Of a stretch of DNA of 64,000 nt, positions 51,605 to 60,107 are shown piece after piece. The notes under the pieces were generated by a model. That model worked only from the letters and a program-made list of their open reading frames with translations, ran no database searches and was not told the DNA's origin. Positions within the stretch are counted from its first letter, which is position 1, and each line of letters begins with the position of its first letter. Source of the stretch: Streptomyces hygroscopicus (GTDB lineage: Bacteria; Actinomycetota; Actinomycetes; Streptomycetales; Streptomycetaceae); assembly GCA_002021875.1 (NCBI GenBank), contig CP018627.1:9052001-9116000 (forward strand), written 5' to 3'. Position numbers and translations under genes: made by a program.

Positions 51605-51931
51605 ATGCAGACACCGGACACTTCAGAACTCTTCGACAAGGAACTCTGCGACCTCGTCCTCGCCATCGCGCCCAGGATCTTCGCCGTCGTCCAGGAGCGC
51701 GAGGTGCGGCCAGGGCTGAAAGACGGGTGTGTCGCGGCGTGGGGGTTGGCCTTCGATGAGGGCCCCGTCCACGTGACCACGGCCGACGGTACGGGACAGA
51801 TGGTCCTCAACTCGCCGGAGCGGGCCCTGCGATGGTTCACCCGCGGCGGTGACCAGGATGGCGTGACGGCGAGGCTGGTGTGGCTCAGCCGGTCCGGGAC
51901 CGCCGCGCTCGACCACGCCGAGGCCGCCTGA
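51605..51931 (+). CDS. Conserved hypothetical protein, divergent from the XRE gene
   Basis: A 108-residue acidic protein beginning MQTPDTSELFDKELCDLVLA. I do not recognise a named family. It contains APRIFAVVQEREVRPGLKDGCVAAWGLAFDEGPVHVTTADG and ARLVWLSRS, which look like a small beta-rich fold. GGAGG precedes ATG 51605; an upstream in-frame ATG at 51581 lacks a site. Shares the 12-bp inverted repeat with the XRE gene, so it is a likely target of that regulator. Confidence 0.65.
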   Translation: MQTPDTSELFDKELCDLVLAIAPRIFAVVQEREVRPGLKDGCVAAWGLAFDEGPVHVTTADGTGQMVLNSPERALRWFTRGGDQDGVTARLVWLSRSGTAALDHAEAA

Positions 51932-51943
51932 ACACCCGAGAGG

Positions 51944-51962
51944 GCGGGGCGCGCTGCCCCGC
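51944..51962. terminator. 7-bp-stem terminator candidate
   Basis: GCGGGGC (51944-51950) and GCCCCGC (51956-51962) with a GCGCT loop, 13 bases after the 51605 gene stop. Confidence 0.55.
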
Positions 51963-52038
51963 TCATGGGCCATGCCGGGGTGCCTGGATCGATAGTCTGC
52001 CCAGAGGCACTCGCTCCGGTCCGTAGGAGGGCACGGAC

Positions 52039-52858
52039 ATGTACGTGACGGACTTGGAGCTGTCCGGCGTCCGGGAGTTCCACGGTCACCGGGCGGCCCG
52101 GTTGCGATTCCCGCGACGTGAGGACGGCAGTTACGCGGGCTGGACCGTGCCGGCCGGGCGGAACGGCTCGGGCAAGTCGACGGTGCTGCAAGCCCTCGCG
52201 TTGGTTCTGCAGGGCCCCGCCATCACCCATGCGTTGCTCAAGGACGCCAGTGAGTGGATGACACGAGGGGCGCGTAAGGCGGTCGTCGAGGCGTCGGTGG
52301 TCGGGCCGGACCATGTGGACGCCCGGTGGGTCAGCGCGGATGACTCACCCCACGACTGGTTTCCGGAGACCGGGAGCGTCCGCATGGTCTGGGAGCGGAT
52401 GACAAAGCGCGGCGAGAGTCATGTCCGGTTGCGGCGCCCGTCCACGACGAACGCCTTCGCACTTCAACGGAGAGCCGAGTCCGGGCCGTGGCAGGAGACC
52501 CCGCAGGGGTGGCTGTGCCTTGGGTACGGCCCGTACCGCCGACTCGATGGTGGGACCTCCCTGCGGTCCGCCGCCGGACTCGAGCGTGTCGACCGGCTGG
52601 CAACGCTCTTCGACGAGAACGTCTGCCTGGCCGAGGGCGTCACCTGGCTGATCGACCAGCACCCGCGCGGCCTCGAGGGACGTCCCGGTGCACGTGAGCT
52701 GGTGGACACGGTGAAGCTGCTGCTCGGGGATGGATTGTTGCCCGATGACCACGAGGTGAGCGGAATTGGCCGAGTACCGTCGGCTGAGCGGCCAGTTGAA
52801 CAGCTCGTTGTCGGCGCGGGTGAGCGAAGTGGCCGCCCATCTGGGGCGTGACGAATGA
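52039..52858 (+). pseudogene. AAA/SMC-like ATPase gene with internal deletion
   Basis: The 5' part is the N-terminus of a DUF2813/AAA-type ATPase: MYVTDLELSGVREFHGHRAA ... WTVPAGRNGSGKSTVLQALAL (Walker A). It continues WLCLGYGPYRRLDGG and stops being colinear near 52757. From there the next frame reads AELAEYRRLSGQLNSSLSAR and then VSEVAAHLGRDE to a stop at 52858. That is the usual C-terminus of the same family as I recall it. The region between, with the ABC-like signature and Walker B needed for hydrolysis, is gone, and the joint is out of frame. The following gene starts in the ATGA overlap, as in intact versions of the operon. Confidence 0.65.
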
Positions 52859-53103
52859 TCCGGCTGGAACGATCACCACTCGACGGCCGAACGGTGAAAC
52901 AGCCCCTCGCCGACGTTCTGCGAGAGCTTCGGCGCATCGCGGACCGGCCCTCGGCAGCCGTGGTCCTCGGGAACGAGGCCGCCATCGAGGATCTGCGCGC
53001 CTTGTACGGACAGCCGGTAGCCAAGCCGCTGTTCATTCCTCAGCAGACTTCGCGGCACGAGCCGGACTGCCGGTCCTGGAAGTTCGCCTCGGCGGAGGGC
53101 TAG
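52855..53103 (+). CDS. Small unknown protein coupled to the ATPase remnant
   Basis: An 82-residue protein starting MIRLERSPLDGRTVKQPLAD with AVVLGNEAAIEDLRALYGQPVA. In intact relatives of the upstream ATPase the next gene also begins MIRLER and often encodes an HNH-type or toxin partner; no HNH is visible here, so it is probably a truncated or diverged version. Its end overlaps the convergent TetR gene by 71 bases, a sign that the 3' end is not original. Confidence 0.4.
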   Translation: MIRLERSPLDGRTVKQPLADVLRELRRIADRPSAAVVLGNEAAIEDLRALYGQPVAKPLFIPQQTSRHEPDCRSWKFASAEG

Positions 53104-53701
53104 ACGCGATTTCGTTGGTCGCGGGCCACGACAGCAGGTGGTCGAGGCAGAGGTTCAGCCCGGCCTCCAGATGTTCCGCGGAGCCGGTGGAGAGCAGGAC
53201 GGTGACACCGCCCTGGACGGTGGCGATCACGGCCGCGGCCGTGCGATCGGCGTCGAGTGCCGGGTTGGCCTCGCCGGCCGCTTGCGTGGCCTCGATACCG
53301 GCTCGGACGCACTCCTGCCACCGCCGCACCAGTTGCGCCGACACCGCCTGCGCCGCCGGGCTGTACCGGCCCACGTCGGCGATCAGCACCCCGAGCGGGC
53401 AGTGCAGCCCCTGGTCGCGGTAGCGCTCGACGATGAGGTCGCGCCACGCCTCCCAGGCCGCGCGCGAGGTGAGTTCGTTGAGATACGGCTGCTGGTCGTC
53501 GAAGACTCGCTCGGCTTCGAGTTCGGCGACCGCGAGCAGAAGCTGTTCCCGACCTCCCGGGAAGTAATAGAACATCTGCCCCTTGCCGGTGCCGCTGCGT
53601 CGGCACACGTCGTCGAGCGTGGTGGCGTTCGTGCCGCGTTCCCGGATCTCGGCCGCGGCGGCTTCGACAATGCGCAGGCGGGTCGCGGCGCCTTTCCTCA
53701 T
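53033..53701 (-). CDS. TetR-family transcriptional regulator
   Basis: A 222-residue TetR protein. Residues 8-50 are the helix-turn-helix (RLRIVEAAAAEIRERGTNATTLDDVCRRSGTGKGQMFYYFPGGREQLLLAVAE), with a helical effector domain after it. It is divergent from the quinone oxidoreductase gene at 53758 with only 56 bases between and a TGTAC-N6-GTACA repeat there. It therefore most likely represses that gene and itself. ATG 53701 or GTG 53707 could be the start. Confidence 0.9.
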   Translation of the reverse strand: MRKGAATRLRIVEAAAAEIRERGTNATTLDDVCRRSGTGKGQMFYYFPGGREQLLLAVAELEAERVFDDQQPYLNELTSRAAWEAWRDLIVERYRDQGLHCPLGVLIADVGRYSPAAQAVSAQLVRRWQECVRAGIEATQAAGEANPALDADRTAAAVIATVQGGVTVLLSTGSAEHLEAGLNLCLDHLLSWPATNEIASSPPPRRTSRTGSPARAAKSAEE

Positions 53702-53716
53702 GGTCACCGACCAAAG

Positions 53717-53732
53717 TGTACTTGTGGGTACA
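53717..53732. promoter_or_regulatory. TGTAC-N6-GTACA operator candidate
   Basis: TGTAC (53717-53721) and GTACA (53728-53732) form a perfect inverted repeat between the divergent TetR and oxidoreductase genes, a typical TetR binding arrangement. Confidence 0.65.
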
Positions 53733-53757
53733 TTTTTTGGAACATACCTTCGGCCGC

Positions 53758-54714
53758 ATGAAAGCGATAGTCATCAACGAAGCAGGGGGACCGGAAGTGC
53801 TGCGGCTGCGAGAGCGGCCGGCACCTCGCCCGGGCCCGGGAGAAGTCCTGGTGGACGTCCGTGCGGCGGGTGTGAACTTCTTCGACACCGCCATCCGCGG
53901 ACAGGCCCTGGCCGAGGTGCCGGGCGCGGAAGGCGCCGGCGCGGTGGCGGAGACGGGCGAGGGCGTGCACGGGTTCGCCCCGGGGGATCGTGTCGCGTGG
54001 TTGACGATCAATAGCCACGGCAGCTACGCCGAGCAGATCGTGCTCCCGGCGAGCGGCGTCGTCCCGGTGCCCGACGCCGTCGACGACGAGACGGCCGCGG
54101 CCTTGCTCTTGCAGGGTCTGACCGCGCACCACTTCGCCACCGTGTCCCACCCCGTGCAGCCGGGGGACGTCGCGCTCGTGCACGCGGCCGCCGGCGGGGT
54201 CGGGATGATGCTCACCCAGATCATCAAGGCCCGCGGCGGCACCGTGATCGGCCTGGTGTCGCGACCGGAGAAGATCAGGGTCGCCGCCGACGCGGGCGCC
54301 GACCACGTCCTGATCTCCTCCGGTGACGCGTTCGTCGAGCCGGTGCACGAGCTGACCGGCGGCGAGGGTGTGCATGTGGTCTTCGACGGTGCGGGCGCGA
54401 CCACGTTCGCCGCATCGCTGCGGGTACTGCGCACGCACGGCACGCTGGTGTTCTACGGGCCGCTGATCGGGGACGTGCCGACCATCGCGATGAACGACAT
54501 CCCCCGCAGCGCCCGCCTCACCTACGCCGTGACCGAGGACCATGTCCGCACACCCGAGGAACTCGCGGCGCGCGCGGCCGAGTTGTTCGCGCTCGTCGAG
54601 AGGGGCGAGCTGGTCGTCCGGATCGGGGGTCGGTACCCGCTGGCGGAGGCGGCAAGGGCCCACGCGGACATCGAGTCGCGTACGACCACCGGGAAACTGC
54701 TGTTGCTCCCGTGA
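53758..54714 (+). CDS. Zinc-independent quinone oxidoreductase-like MDR
   Basis: A 318-residue medium-chain reductase: GEVLVDVRAAGVNFFDTAIR, GFAPGDRVAW, ALVHAAAGGVGMMLTQIIKARGG (NADPH-binding A-A-x-G-G-V-G), and GHADIESRTTTGKLLL-like C-terminus. No zinc-ligand cysteines, so it is of the QOR group that reduces quinones or enones. ATG 53758; the longer frame from 53716 would run into the operator. Confidence 0.9.
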   Translation: MKAIVINEAGGPEVLRLRERPAPRPGPGEVLVDVRAAGVNFFDTAIRGQALAEVPGAEGAGAVAETGEGVHGFAPGDRVAWLTINSHGSYAEQIVLPASGVVPVPDAVDDETAAALLLQGLTAHHFATVSHPVQPGDVALVHAAAGGVGMMLTQIIKARGGTVIGLVSRPEKIRVAADAGADHVLISSGDAFVEPVHELTGGEGVHVVFDGAGATTFAASLRVLRTHGTLVFYGPLIGDVPTIAMNDIPRSARLTYAVTEDHVRTPEELAARAAELFALVERGELVVRIGGRYPLAEAARAHADIESRTTTGKLLLLP

Positions 54715-54804
54715 CCGGTGGCGGCACTGTGTCCGTCGTTCCTGAGGTCGTGGCATCCGGCGCGGAGCCGGGTGAGCCATCGAGCCCGAGGCTGAGGAAC
54801 GAGC

Positions 54805-55413
54805 TCAGGAGAGTGGCCAGCTACGCAGGGCGGCATCGGCCATCTCCTGGAGTTCATCGCGGCCAAGACCGCTCGCGGCTTGTACGGCGATGCCGAAGGC
54901 CAAGGTGGTGACGTAGCGGGCCAGTAGCCCCGGATCGGTGTCCGGGGGCAGGTCGCCGTCGTCGACGGCTCGCTGGAACCGCTCTCGGACACGGCGGCAG
55001 CCGTCGTTGCGCCAGGCGACGAGGAGGTCACGGACTTCCTGCCCGGAGTCGCTGACGGTCAGGGCGCTCTGGACACCCAGGCATCCGTGGGGACTGGCCG
55101 GGCGGGTGGTGGTTCGAATGGTGCCGGTCAGGATCGCGGTGGCGACGCCGAGGGCGGTCGGCTCCTCCATGGCTCGGGCCAGGTATGCGCTCGGGCCTTC
55201 GGTGTAGCGCTCCAGGACCTTGCGGAACAGCTTCTCCTTGTTGCCGAAGGCCGCGTACATGCTGGTGGTGGAGATGCCCATCGCGTTCGTCAGGTTGGCC
55301 GTGCTGGCCCCCTCGTAGCCGTGCTTCCAGAAGACCAGCATGGCGCGCTCGAGAGCTTCGTCGGCGTCGAAACCTCGCGGTCGGCCGATGGGGCCGTTCT
55401 GTTTCGTCTCCAC
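54805..55413 (-). CDS. TetR-family transcriptional regulator (GRPRGFD type)
   Basis: A 202-residue regulator starting GPIGRPRGFDADEALERAMLVFWKHGYEGASTANLTNAMGISTTSMYAAFGNKEKLF, characteristic of a large TetR group that controls SDR and efflux genes. Divergent from the SDR gene at 55507; two opposed copies of GTAGCGAxCGCTGC lie in the 93-base gap. GTG 55413 follows GGAAGA. Confidence 0.9.
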   Translation of the reverse strand: METKQNGPIGRPRGFDADEALERAMLVFWKHGYEGASTANLTNAMGISTTSMYAAFGNKEKLFRKVLERYTEGPSAYLARAMEEPTALGVATAILTGTIRTTTRPASPHGCLGVQSALTVSDSGQEVRDLLVAWRNDGCRRVRERFQRAVDDGDLPPDTDPGLLARYVTTLAFGIAVQAASGLGRDELQEMADAALRSWPLS

Positions 55414-55433
55414 TCTTCCAGCCTACTCCTTCC

Positions 55434-55484
55434 GTAGCGATCGCTGCAGAAGTGCTAGCATCCGACTTCCGCAGCGGTCGCTAC
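55434..55484. promoter_or_regulatory. Two inverted copies of GTAGCGAYCGCTGC, TetR operator candidates
   Basis: GTAGCGATCGCTGC (55434-55447) and GCAGCGGTCGCTAC (55471-55484) are inverse copies with a single mismatch, each itself near-palindromic. They bracket the region where promoters of the divergent TetR and SDR genes must lie. Confidence 0.7.
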
Positions 55485-55506
55485 AAAAATCGGAGGAGCT
55501 ACTCAC

Positions 55507-56247
55507 GTGGGACTTCTTGAGGGAAAGACCGCTCTCGTCACCGGGGGCAGCACCGGCATCGGCCTGGCCAGTGCCGTACGGCTGGCGGCCGAGGGTGCAC
55601 ACGTCTTCATCACCGGCCGACGCGAGACCGAACTCGACGCGGCCGTCGAGGCGATTGGTCCAACGGCTATCGGGGTGACCGGCGACATCTCGAACCTGGC
55701 CGACTTGGACCGGCTCTACGAGACGATCCGCAGCCGGGGGCGGGGCCTGGACGTACTGTTCGCGAATGCCTCCGTCGCCTCGCTCGTGCCGCTCGAGCAG
55801 GTCACCGAGGAGCATTTCGACACCCTCTTCGGCATCAACGTCCGGGGCACGCTGTTCACCGTGCAGAAGGCTCTGCCACTGCTCAACGACGGCGCTTCGG
55901 TCATCCTGAACGGCTCTACCAACGTGGACGTGGGCGACGAGGCGCTCGGTGTGTACGCGGCAACCAAGGCCGCCACCCGATCGTTCTCCCGCACCTGGGC
56001 CAACGAACTCAAGGGACGCGGCATCCGGGTCAACACCATCACGCCCGGCCCGACCGATACACCCGGGATGTCAGGGCTCAGCTCCGACCCGGAGGAGTTC
56101 AAACGGCAACTGGCAACGCGTGTGCCGCTGGGCCGGCTCGGGCGCCCGGAGGAGGTCGCCGCCGCCGTGACCTTCCTCGCCTCCGAGCAGAGCAGCTTCA
56201 TCACCGGTTCGAGCCTGTACATCGACGGCGGGCTGAACCAGATCTGA
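55507..56247 (+). CDS. Short-chain dehydrogenase/reductase
   Basis: A 246-residue classical SDR: TALVTGGSTGIGLA cofactor loop, GDISN, LFANAS (variant of NNAG), Ser in ILNGSTN, catalytic YAATK, and PGPTDTPG. The C-terminus SSFITGSSLYIDGGLNQ is typical. It likely reduces a ketone with NADPH. GTG 55507 has GGAGGAG upstream. Probably repressed by the divergent TetR protein. Confidence 0.92.
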   Translation: MGLLEGKTALVTGGSTGIGLASAVRLAAEGAHVFITGRRETELDAAVEAIGPTAIGVTGDISNLADLDRLYETIRSRGRGLDVLFANASVASLVPLEQVTEEHFDTLFGINVRGTLFTVQKALPLLNDGASVILNGSTNVDVGDEALGVYAATKAATRSFSRTWANELKGRGIRVNTITPGPTDTPGMSGLSSDPEEFKRQLATRVPLGRLGRPEEVAAAVTFLASEQSSFITGSSLYIDGGLNQI

Positions 56248-56260
56248 GAGGGGTTCCCGC

Positions 56261-56332
56261 ATGTCCGACAGCGATCTGCGCGCGTTCTACCTGCGCTATA
56301 CCGAGGCGTTCAATGCCCTACTGACCGGCTGA
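56261..56332 (+). pseudogene. 23-codon stub, N-terminus of a SnoaL/NTF2-like gene
   Basis: ATG 56261 with a GAGAGGGG site 13 bases after the SDR stop encodes MSDSDLRAFYLRYTEAFNAL and stops three codons later. The R-x-F-Y-x-R-Y-x-E-A-F-N pattern is the first helix of SnoaL-like polyketide-cyclase/NTF2 proteins, which often accompany SDR genes. Everything after the first helix is missing, so this looks like a truncation. Confidence 0.35.
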
Positions 56333-56415
56333 CCTCCGGAATCAGCGCCGACAGCCCAAAGAACAACTCCGAACACCGCTCACGGCCCACGCGGGCCACA
56401 TTCGGGAGGACACGC

Positions 56416-57102
56416 ATGACCATCACGCTGATCACCGGGGCCAACAAGGGAATCGGCTTCGAGACGGCCAGACAGCTTCTTGCGTTGGGCCACGTCGTCT
56501 ACATCGGCGCGCGTGATGTCGAACGAGGCGAGAAGGCGGCGGCAGCGCTCGGCGCGCGATTCGTACAGCTCGACGTGACCGACGACGCGTCGGTGAGCAG
56601 CGCGCTGGCGACGATCGACTCGGCCGAGGGCCGACTGGACGTCCTGGTGAACAACGCGGGCATCCTGGGGGACGGAGCCACCGACGGTCCCACGGCTCTC
56701 CGGGCCTTCGACACCAACGCGGTGGGACTCGTACGCGTCACGGAGGCGGCGCTTCCGCTGCTGCGCAAATCCTCGAACCCAACCGTGGTCACCGTTTCGA
56801 GCAGCGCCGGGTCGTTCTGGGCCGTGACCAATCCGGACCGGCCGGAGTTCGGCTTGCCGCTGGCGCTCTACTCCGCCTCCAAGTCCGCGGCCACCATGCT
56901 TACGGTCCAGTACGCCAAGTCCCAGCCGGGCATCAAGTTCAACGCGGTCGAGCCCGGCACCACCGCGACCGACCTGACCGCGGCGTTCGGAATCGGAAGG
57001 GCGCCGGAGGAGAGTGCCAGGGTCGTCGTGCGCTTGGCAACTCTCGACGCGGACGGCCCGACAGGAACCTTCCAGGACGAAAACGGAGAACTGCCCTGGT
57101 AG
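56416..57102 (+). CDS. Short-chain dehydrogenase (carbonyl reductase-like)
   Basis: A 228-residue SDR: TLITGANKGIGFETARQL, GARDVERGEKAA, VNNAGILGD, VSSSAGSF, YSASKSAATML, VEPGTTATDL. The TGANKGIG start resembles the carbonyl-reductase subgroup. The gene stands 84 bases after the stub and runs parallel to the SDR upstream, so it is part of the same oxidoreductase cluster. Confidence 0.9.
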   Translation: MTITLITGANKGIGFETARQLLALGHVVYIGARDVERGEKAAAALGARFVQLDVTDDASVSSALATIDSAEGRLDVLVNNAGILGDGATDGPTALRAFDTNAVGLVRVTEAALPLLRKSSNPTVVTVSSSAGSFWAVTNPDRPEFGLPLALYSASKSAATMLTVQYAKSQPGIKFNAVEPGTTATDLTAAFGIGRAPEESARVVVRLATLDADGPTGTFQDENGELPW

Positions 57103-57255
57103 GCGTCTGGGCACGATCGGGGGCATGCTGCCCGGGCGACTTGCACCTGACGCCGACGTCAGCTTTTAGCGTAGTGGGCGTCGGCGGCTCGCCGAACATT
57201 CACCCCACTGATCTCACGAACGGCCGGTTCAGGCCGTGTGGAAAGGCAGACCGTC

Positions 57256-58161
57256 ATGCGCGCAGCCCGTTATCACGAGTACGGCGGTGTCGAGACCCTT
57301 GTGGTCGAGCAGGTGCCGGACCCGCATCCCGGGCCCGGCGAGATCCGCGTCCGCGTCGCGGCGGCCGGCGTCAATCCCGTCGACTGGAAGGTGCGTTCCG
57401 GTGCGGTGCGCGAGGTGTTCCCGGTGGACCTGCCCGCGATTCCTGGGCGTGATGTCGTCGGCGTGGTCGACGAGACCGGTGCGGACGTGCAGGGAGTGAG
57501 CATCGGCGACCGTGTCTTCGGGCTGGGCGGTGTCACCGGCGCGACAGCGGAGCTGGCCGTGCTCTCGGCCTGGGCCCACGCGCCCACCACGTGGACGGAC
57601 GAGGAGGCGGCCGGTGCCGGTCTGGCATCCGTGACCGCGATGGGCGGGCTGAGGGCGCTCGGTCCCCTGCGGGGGCGCACCCTGCTCGTCGAGGGCGCCG
57701 CCGGAGGCGTGGGCAGTGCCGCGGTCGAGATCGCGGTGGCTCAGGGCGCCACCGTGATCGGGACGGCCAGCGAGCGCAACCACGAGTTCCTCACCTCGCT
57801 CGGAGCCGTTCCCACCACCTACGGCACCGGCCTCGCGGAGCGCCTCGCCACCCTGGCTCCGGACGGTGTCGACATCGCGCTCGACACCGCGGCCTCCGGG
57901 TCCCTGGCCGATCTCATCGCGATCGTGGGCGACCCTGCTCGCGTGTCGACGATCGCCGACTACACCAACGCGCAGCGCCTGGGTGTGCGTCTGGCCAACG
58001 CGGAGAACGACTCCACGCTCCTCGCCGAAGCGGGCGAACTCGGCCGGCAAGGCCGCTACACACCGCGCGTCGAGCGGACCTACCCCCTCGAACGGATCGC
58101 GGAAGCGCACGCATACGCCGAGCGCGGACGCACGCGGGGGAAGATCGTGGTCCGCATCTGA
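57256..58161 (+). CDS. NADP-dependent MDR family oxidoreductase
   Basis: A 301-residue quinone-oxidoreductase-like MDR: GEIRVRVAAAGVNPVDWKVRSG, PGRDVVGVV, LLVEGAAGGVGSAAVEIAVAQG (cofactor loop), DIALDTAASGSL, and HAYAERGRTRGKIVVR at the end. No zinc-ligand cysteine set. ATG 57256 follows GGAAAGGC. Ends at a very stable terminator hairpin. Confidence 0.9.
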   Translation: MRAARYHEYGGVETLVVEQVPDPHPGPGEIRVRVAAAGVNPVDWKVRSGAVREVFPVDLPAIPGRDVVGVVDETGADVQGVSIGDRVFGLGGVTGATAELAVLSAWAHAPTTWTDEEAAGAGLASVTAMGGLRALGPLRGRTLLVEGAAGGVGSAAVEIAVAQGATVIGTASERNHEFLTSLGAVPTTYGTGLAERLATLAPDGVDIALDTAASGSLADLIAIVGDPARVSTIADYTNAQRLGVRLANAENDSTLLAEAGELGRQGRYTPRVERTYPLERIAEAHAYAERGRTRGKIVVRI

Positions 58162-58177
58162 GTTTGTCCCACCGTTC

Positions 58178-58211
58178 GGGGCTGCCCGCGGCTTCGGCCG
58201 CGGGCAGCCCC
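58178..58211. terminator. Bidirectional terminator with UUCG tetraloop
   Basis: A perfect 15-bp stem (58178-58192 with 58197-58211, beginning GGGGCTGCCCGCGGC) is capped by TTCG with a closing C-G pair, the extra-stable tetraloop. It lies between the convergent MDR gene and the sirohydrochlorin chelatase gene. Confidence 0.88.
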
Positions 58212-58275
58212 AAGCCTCCGGATCACCGGTTTCGGAGTGATCCAACCGCCTTGGAGATCATTCCGTGCGGAGTTC

Positions 58276-59028
58276 TCAGGCCGTCAGCAGGGCCGGGGGT
58301 GCCGTGCGCGCCTCGTCGTAGCGGCGTAGCAGGAGGCGGGCCAGTTCCGGGGCGGGGCCCAGGACGGGGGCCAGGAGGTCGGCGCCCGCCGCCTCGGCGC
58401 CGTGGGCGATGCGGTCGGGGAGACGGCCGGGGGCGATGACGTAGGGGGCCACGGCCACCCGGGCGACCCCGTCCGCGCGCAGGGCGCGGACGGCGTCCTC
58501 GGTGCGGGGAAGAGAGGCGGAGGCGAACGCGGGTCGCACGGCGCACCATCCGGTGTGCCGCCACTCCCGCGCGATTTCAGCGATCACCGCGATCGCCTCC
58601 GGGTCGGTGGAGCCCGCCGAGGCCAGGACGACCCCGGTCGAGGGGCGGTCGGCGGGGCGCAGTCCCGCCTCGTGCAGACGGCGTTCCAGGGCGTCCATGA
58701 GCAGCGGGGACGGGCCCAGGACCTCGGCCTGGCGGACGGACAGGCGGGGGTGGCGGGCGGTGGCCTCGCGCAGTACCGCCGGGATGTCGGTCTTCGCGTG
58801 GAAGGCGCGGGTCAGCAGCAGCGGGAGGGCGATCACCTCGGTGGCGTCCTCCGCGGCGAGCCGGGCCAGCACCTGCGGTACGCGTGGCGCGTTGAACTCC
58901 AGGAACGCCGCCTCCACCCGCAGCCCCGGCCGCTGCGACCGCACCCGCGCGCGCAGCGCGTCGACGGTCGCCGCATGGCGGGGGTCGCGGCTGCCGTGGG
59001 CGATGATCAGCAGGGTCGGGGCAGACAT
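58276..59028 (-). CDS. Sirohydrochlorin chelatase-like protein (CbiX/SirB)
   Basis: A 250-residue CbiX-fold protein made of two similar halves. LLIIAHGSRDPRHAATVDAL carries the first metal histidine, and LPLLLTRAFHAKTDIP the second; the C-terminal half repeats the fold (ASLPRTEDAVRALRADGVARVAVAPYVIAPG). It inserts Fe2+ into sirohydrochlorin to make siroheme, the cofactor of sulfite reductase, which fits its place at the end of the sulfur operon. Confidence 0.88.
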   Translation of the reverse strand: MSAPTLLIIAHGSRDPRHAATVDALRARVRSQRPGLRVEAAFLEFNAPRVPQVLARLAAEDATEVIALPLLLTRAFHAKTDIPAVLREATARHPRLSVRQAEVLGPSPLLMDALERRLHEAGLRPADRPSTGVVLASAGSTDPEAIAVIAEIAREWRHTGWCAVRPAFASASLPRTEDAVRALRADGVARVAVAPYVIAPGRLPDRIAHGAEAAGADLLAPVLGPAPELARLLLRRYDEARTAPPALLTA

Positions 59029-59029
59029 G

Positions 59030-59058
59030 GTGGCTTTCCGTTCCGTGGCTTTCCGTTC
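59030..59058. repeat. Short direct repeats between chelatase and ssuC
   Basis: GTGGCTTTCCGTTC occurs at 59030 and 59045, and GGTCAGTGCTTT-like copies follow to 59118. They fill the 86-base gap; on the minus strand they would add extra purine-rich copies ahead of the chelatase start. Confidence 0.5.
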
Positions 59059-59114
59059 GGCGGTGTTCCGGTCGGCGGTTTTCGGGTCAGTGCTTTGCGG
59101 TCAGTGCTTTCTGG

Positions 59115-60107
59115 TCAGCGGGCGCTCGCCAGCAGGCCGCGGCTGCGCAGCACCCGACGCTCGATCGGGGCGAAGATCAGCAGCTCGATGGCGATGCCGA
59201 CGACGAGGATCATGAGGATGCCGAGGAGCACCCCCGCCATATCGGAGTTGTTGCGCTGGTTCTCCAGGTACTGGCCGAGCCCCAGGCCCAGGTCCGGGGA
59301 CTTGGCGATGATCTCGGCGGCCATCAGCGAGCGCCAGGAGAAGGCCCAGCCCTGCTTGAGCCCGGCGACGTAACCCGGCAGCGCGGCGGGCAGCAGGATG
59401 TGCCAGGCGCTGACCAGACCGCGGGCGCCGAGGGTGCGTCCGGCTCGCAGGAAGAGCGGCGGCACCTGGTCGATGCCGGCCACCAGTCCGTTGGCGATGG
59501 AGGGGACCGCGCCCAGCAGGATGACGGTGTACATCATCTGGTCGTTCAGGCCCAGCCAGATCACCGCGGGCGGCACCCAGGCGACCGAGGGCAGCGACTG
59601 CAGCCCGGACAGGATCGGGCCGAGACCGGCGCGGATGAACTTCACCCGGGCCACGATCAGCCCCAGCGGGGTCCCGATCGCCAGCGCGATGACGAAGCCG
59701 AACAGACCGCGCGAGACACTGGTCCAGACGATGTCGAACAGCTCGCCCCGCAGCCACAGTTGGCGCAGCGCGTCCCAGACCAGACCCGGGTCGGGCAGCT
59801 TGTAGTCGTCGGTGACCTTCGCGAGGACGAGCACCTTCCACAGGCCCAGGACGACGGCCACGGCCACGATGGGCGGCAGCACCTTCTGGACCAGCACCTC
59901 GACCGGTGAGACACGCTTGATCTGCACCGTGTCCAGGGCGTCCAGACCGGCCTCCAGGCCCGCCAGGTCCTGGGAGTTCCCCGCACGCGCCTTCGCCGTG
60001 GACTTCGCCGTGGACTTCTCGACGGACTTGGCTATGGACTGCTCGTCGCCGTTGCCGCCGTCGGCTTCGTCGACCGCGGTGCCGGGGGTGGTCTTACTGC
60101 TGGCCAT
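59115..60107 (-). CDS. ssuC: Sulfonate/taurine-type ABC transporter permease
   Basis: A 330-residue SsuC/TauC-like permease. After a Lys/Ser-rich N-terminus (KSVEKSTAKSTAKARAG) there are six membrane segments from residue 78 and the ATPase-docking loop of the family. SLPSVAWVPPAVIWLGLNDQ and AFSWRSLMAAEIIA are subfamily markers. It overlaps the ssuB gene by 14 bases and is last but one in the minus-strand sulfur operon. ATG 60107 used; the frame extends to 60146. Confidence 0.88.
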   Translation of the reverse strand: MASSKTTPGTAVDEADGGNGDEQSIAKSVEKSTAKSTAKARAGNSQDLAGLEAGLDALDTVQIKRVSPVEVLVQKVLPPIVAVAVVLGLWKVLVLAKVTDDYKLPDPGLVWDALRQLWLRGELFDIVWTSVSRGLFGFVIALAIGTPLGLIVARVKFIRAGLGPILSGLQSLPSVAWVPPAVIWLGLNDQMMYTVILLGAVPSIANGLVAGIDQVPPLFLRAGRTLGARGLVSAWHILLPAALPGYVAGLKQGWAFSWRSLMAAEIIAKSPDLGLGLGQYLENQRNNSDMAGVLLGILMILVVGIAIELLIFAPIERRVLRSRGLLASAR

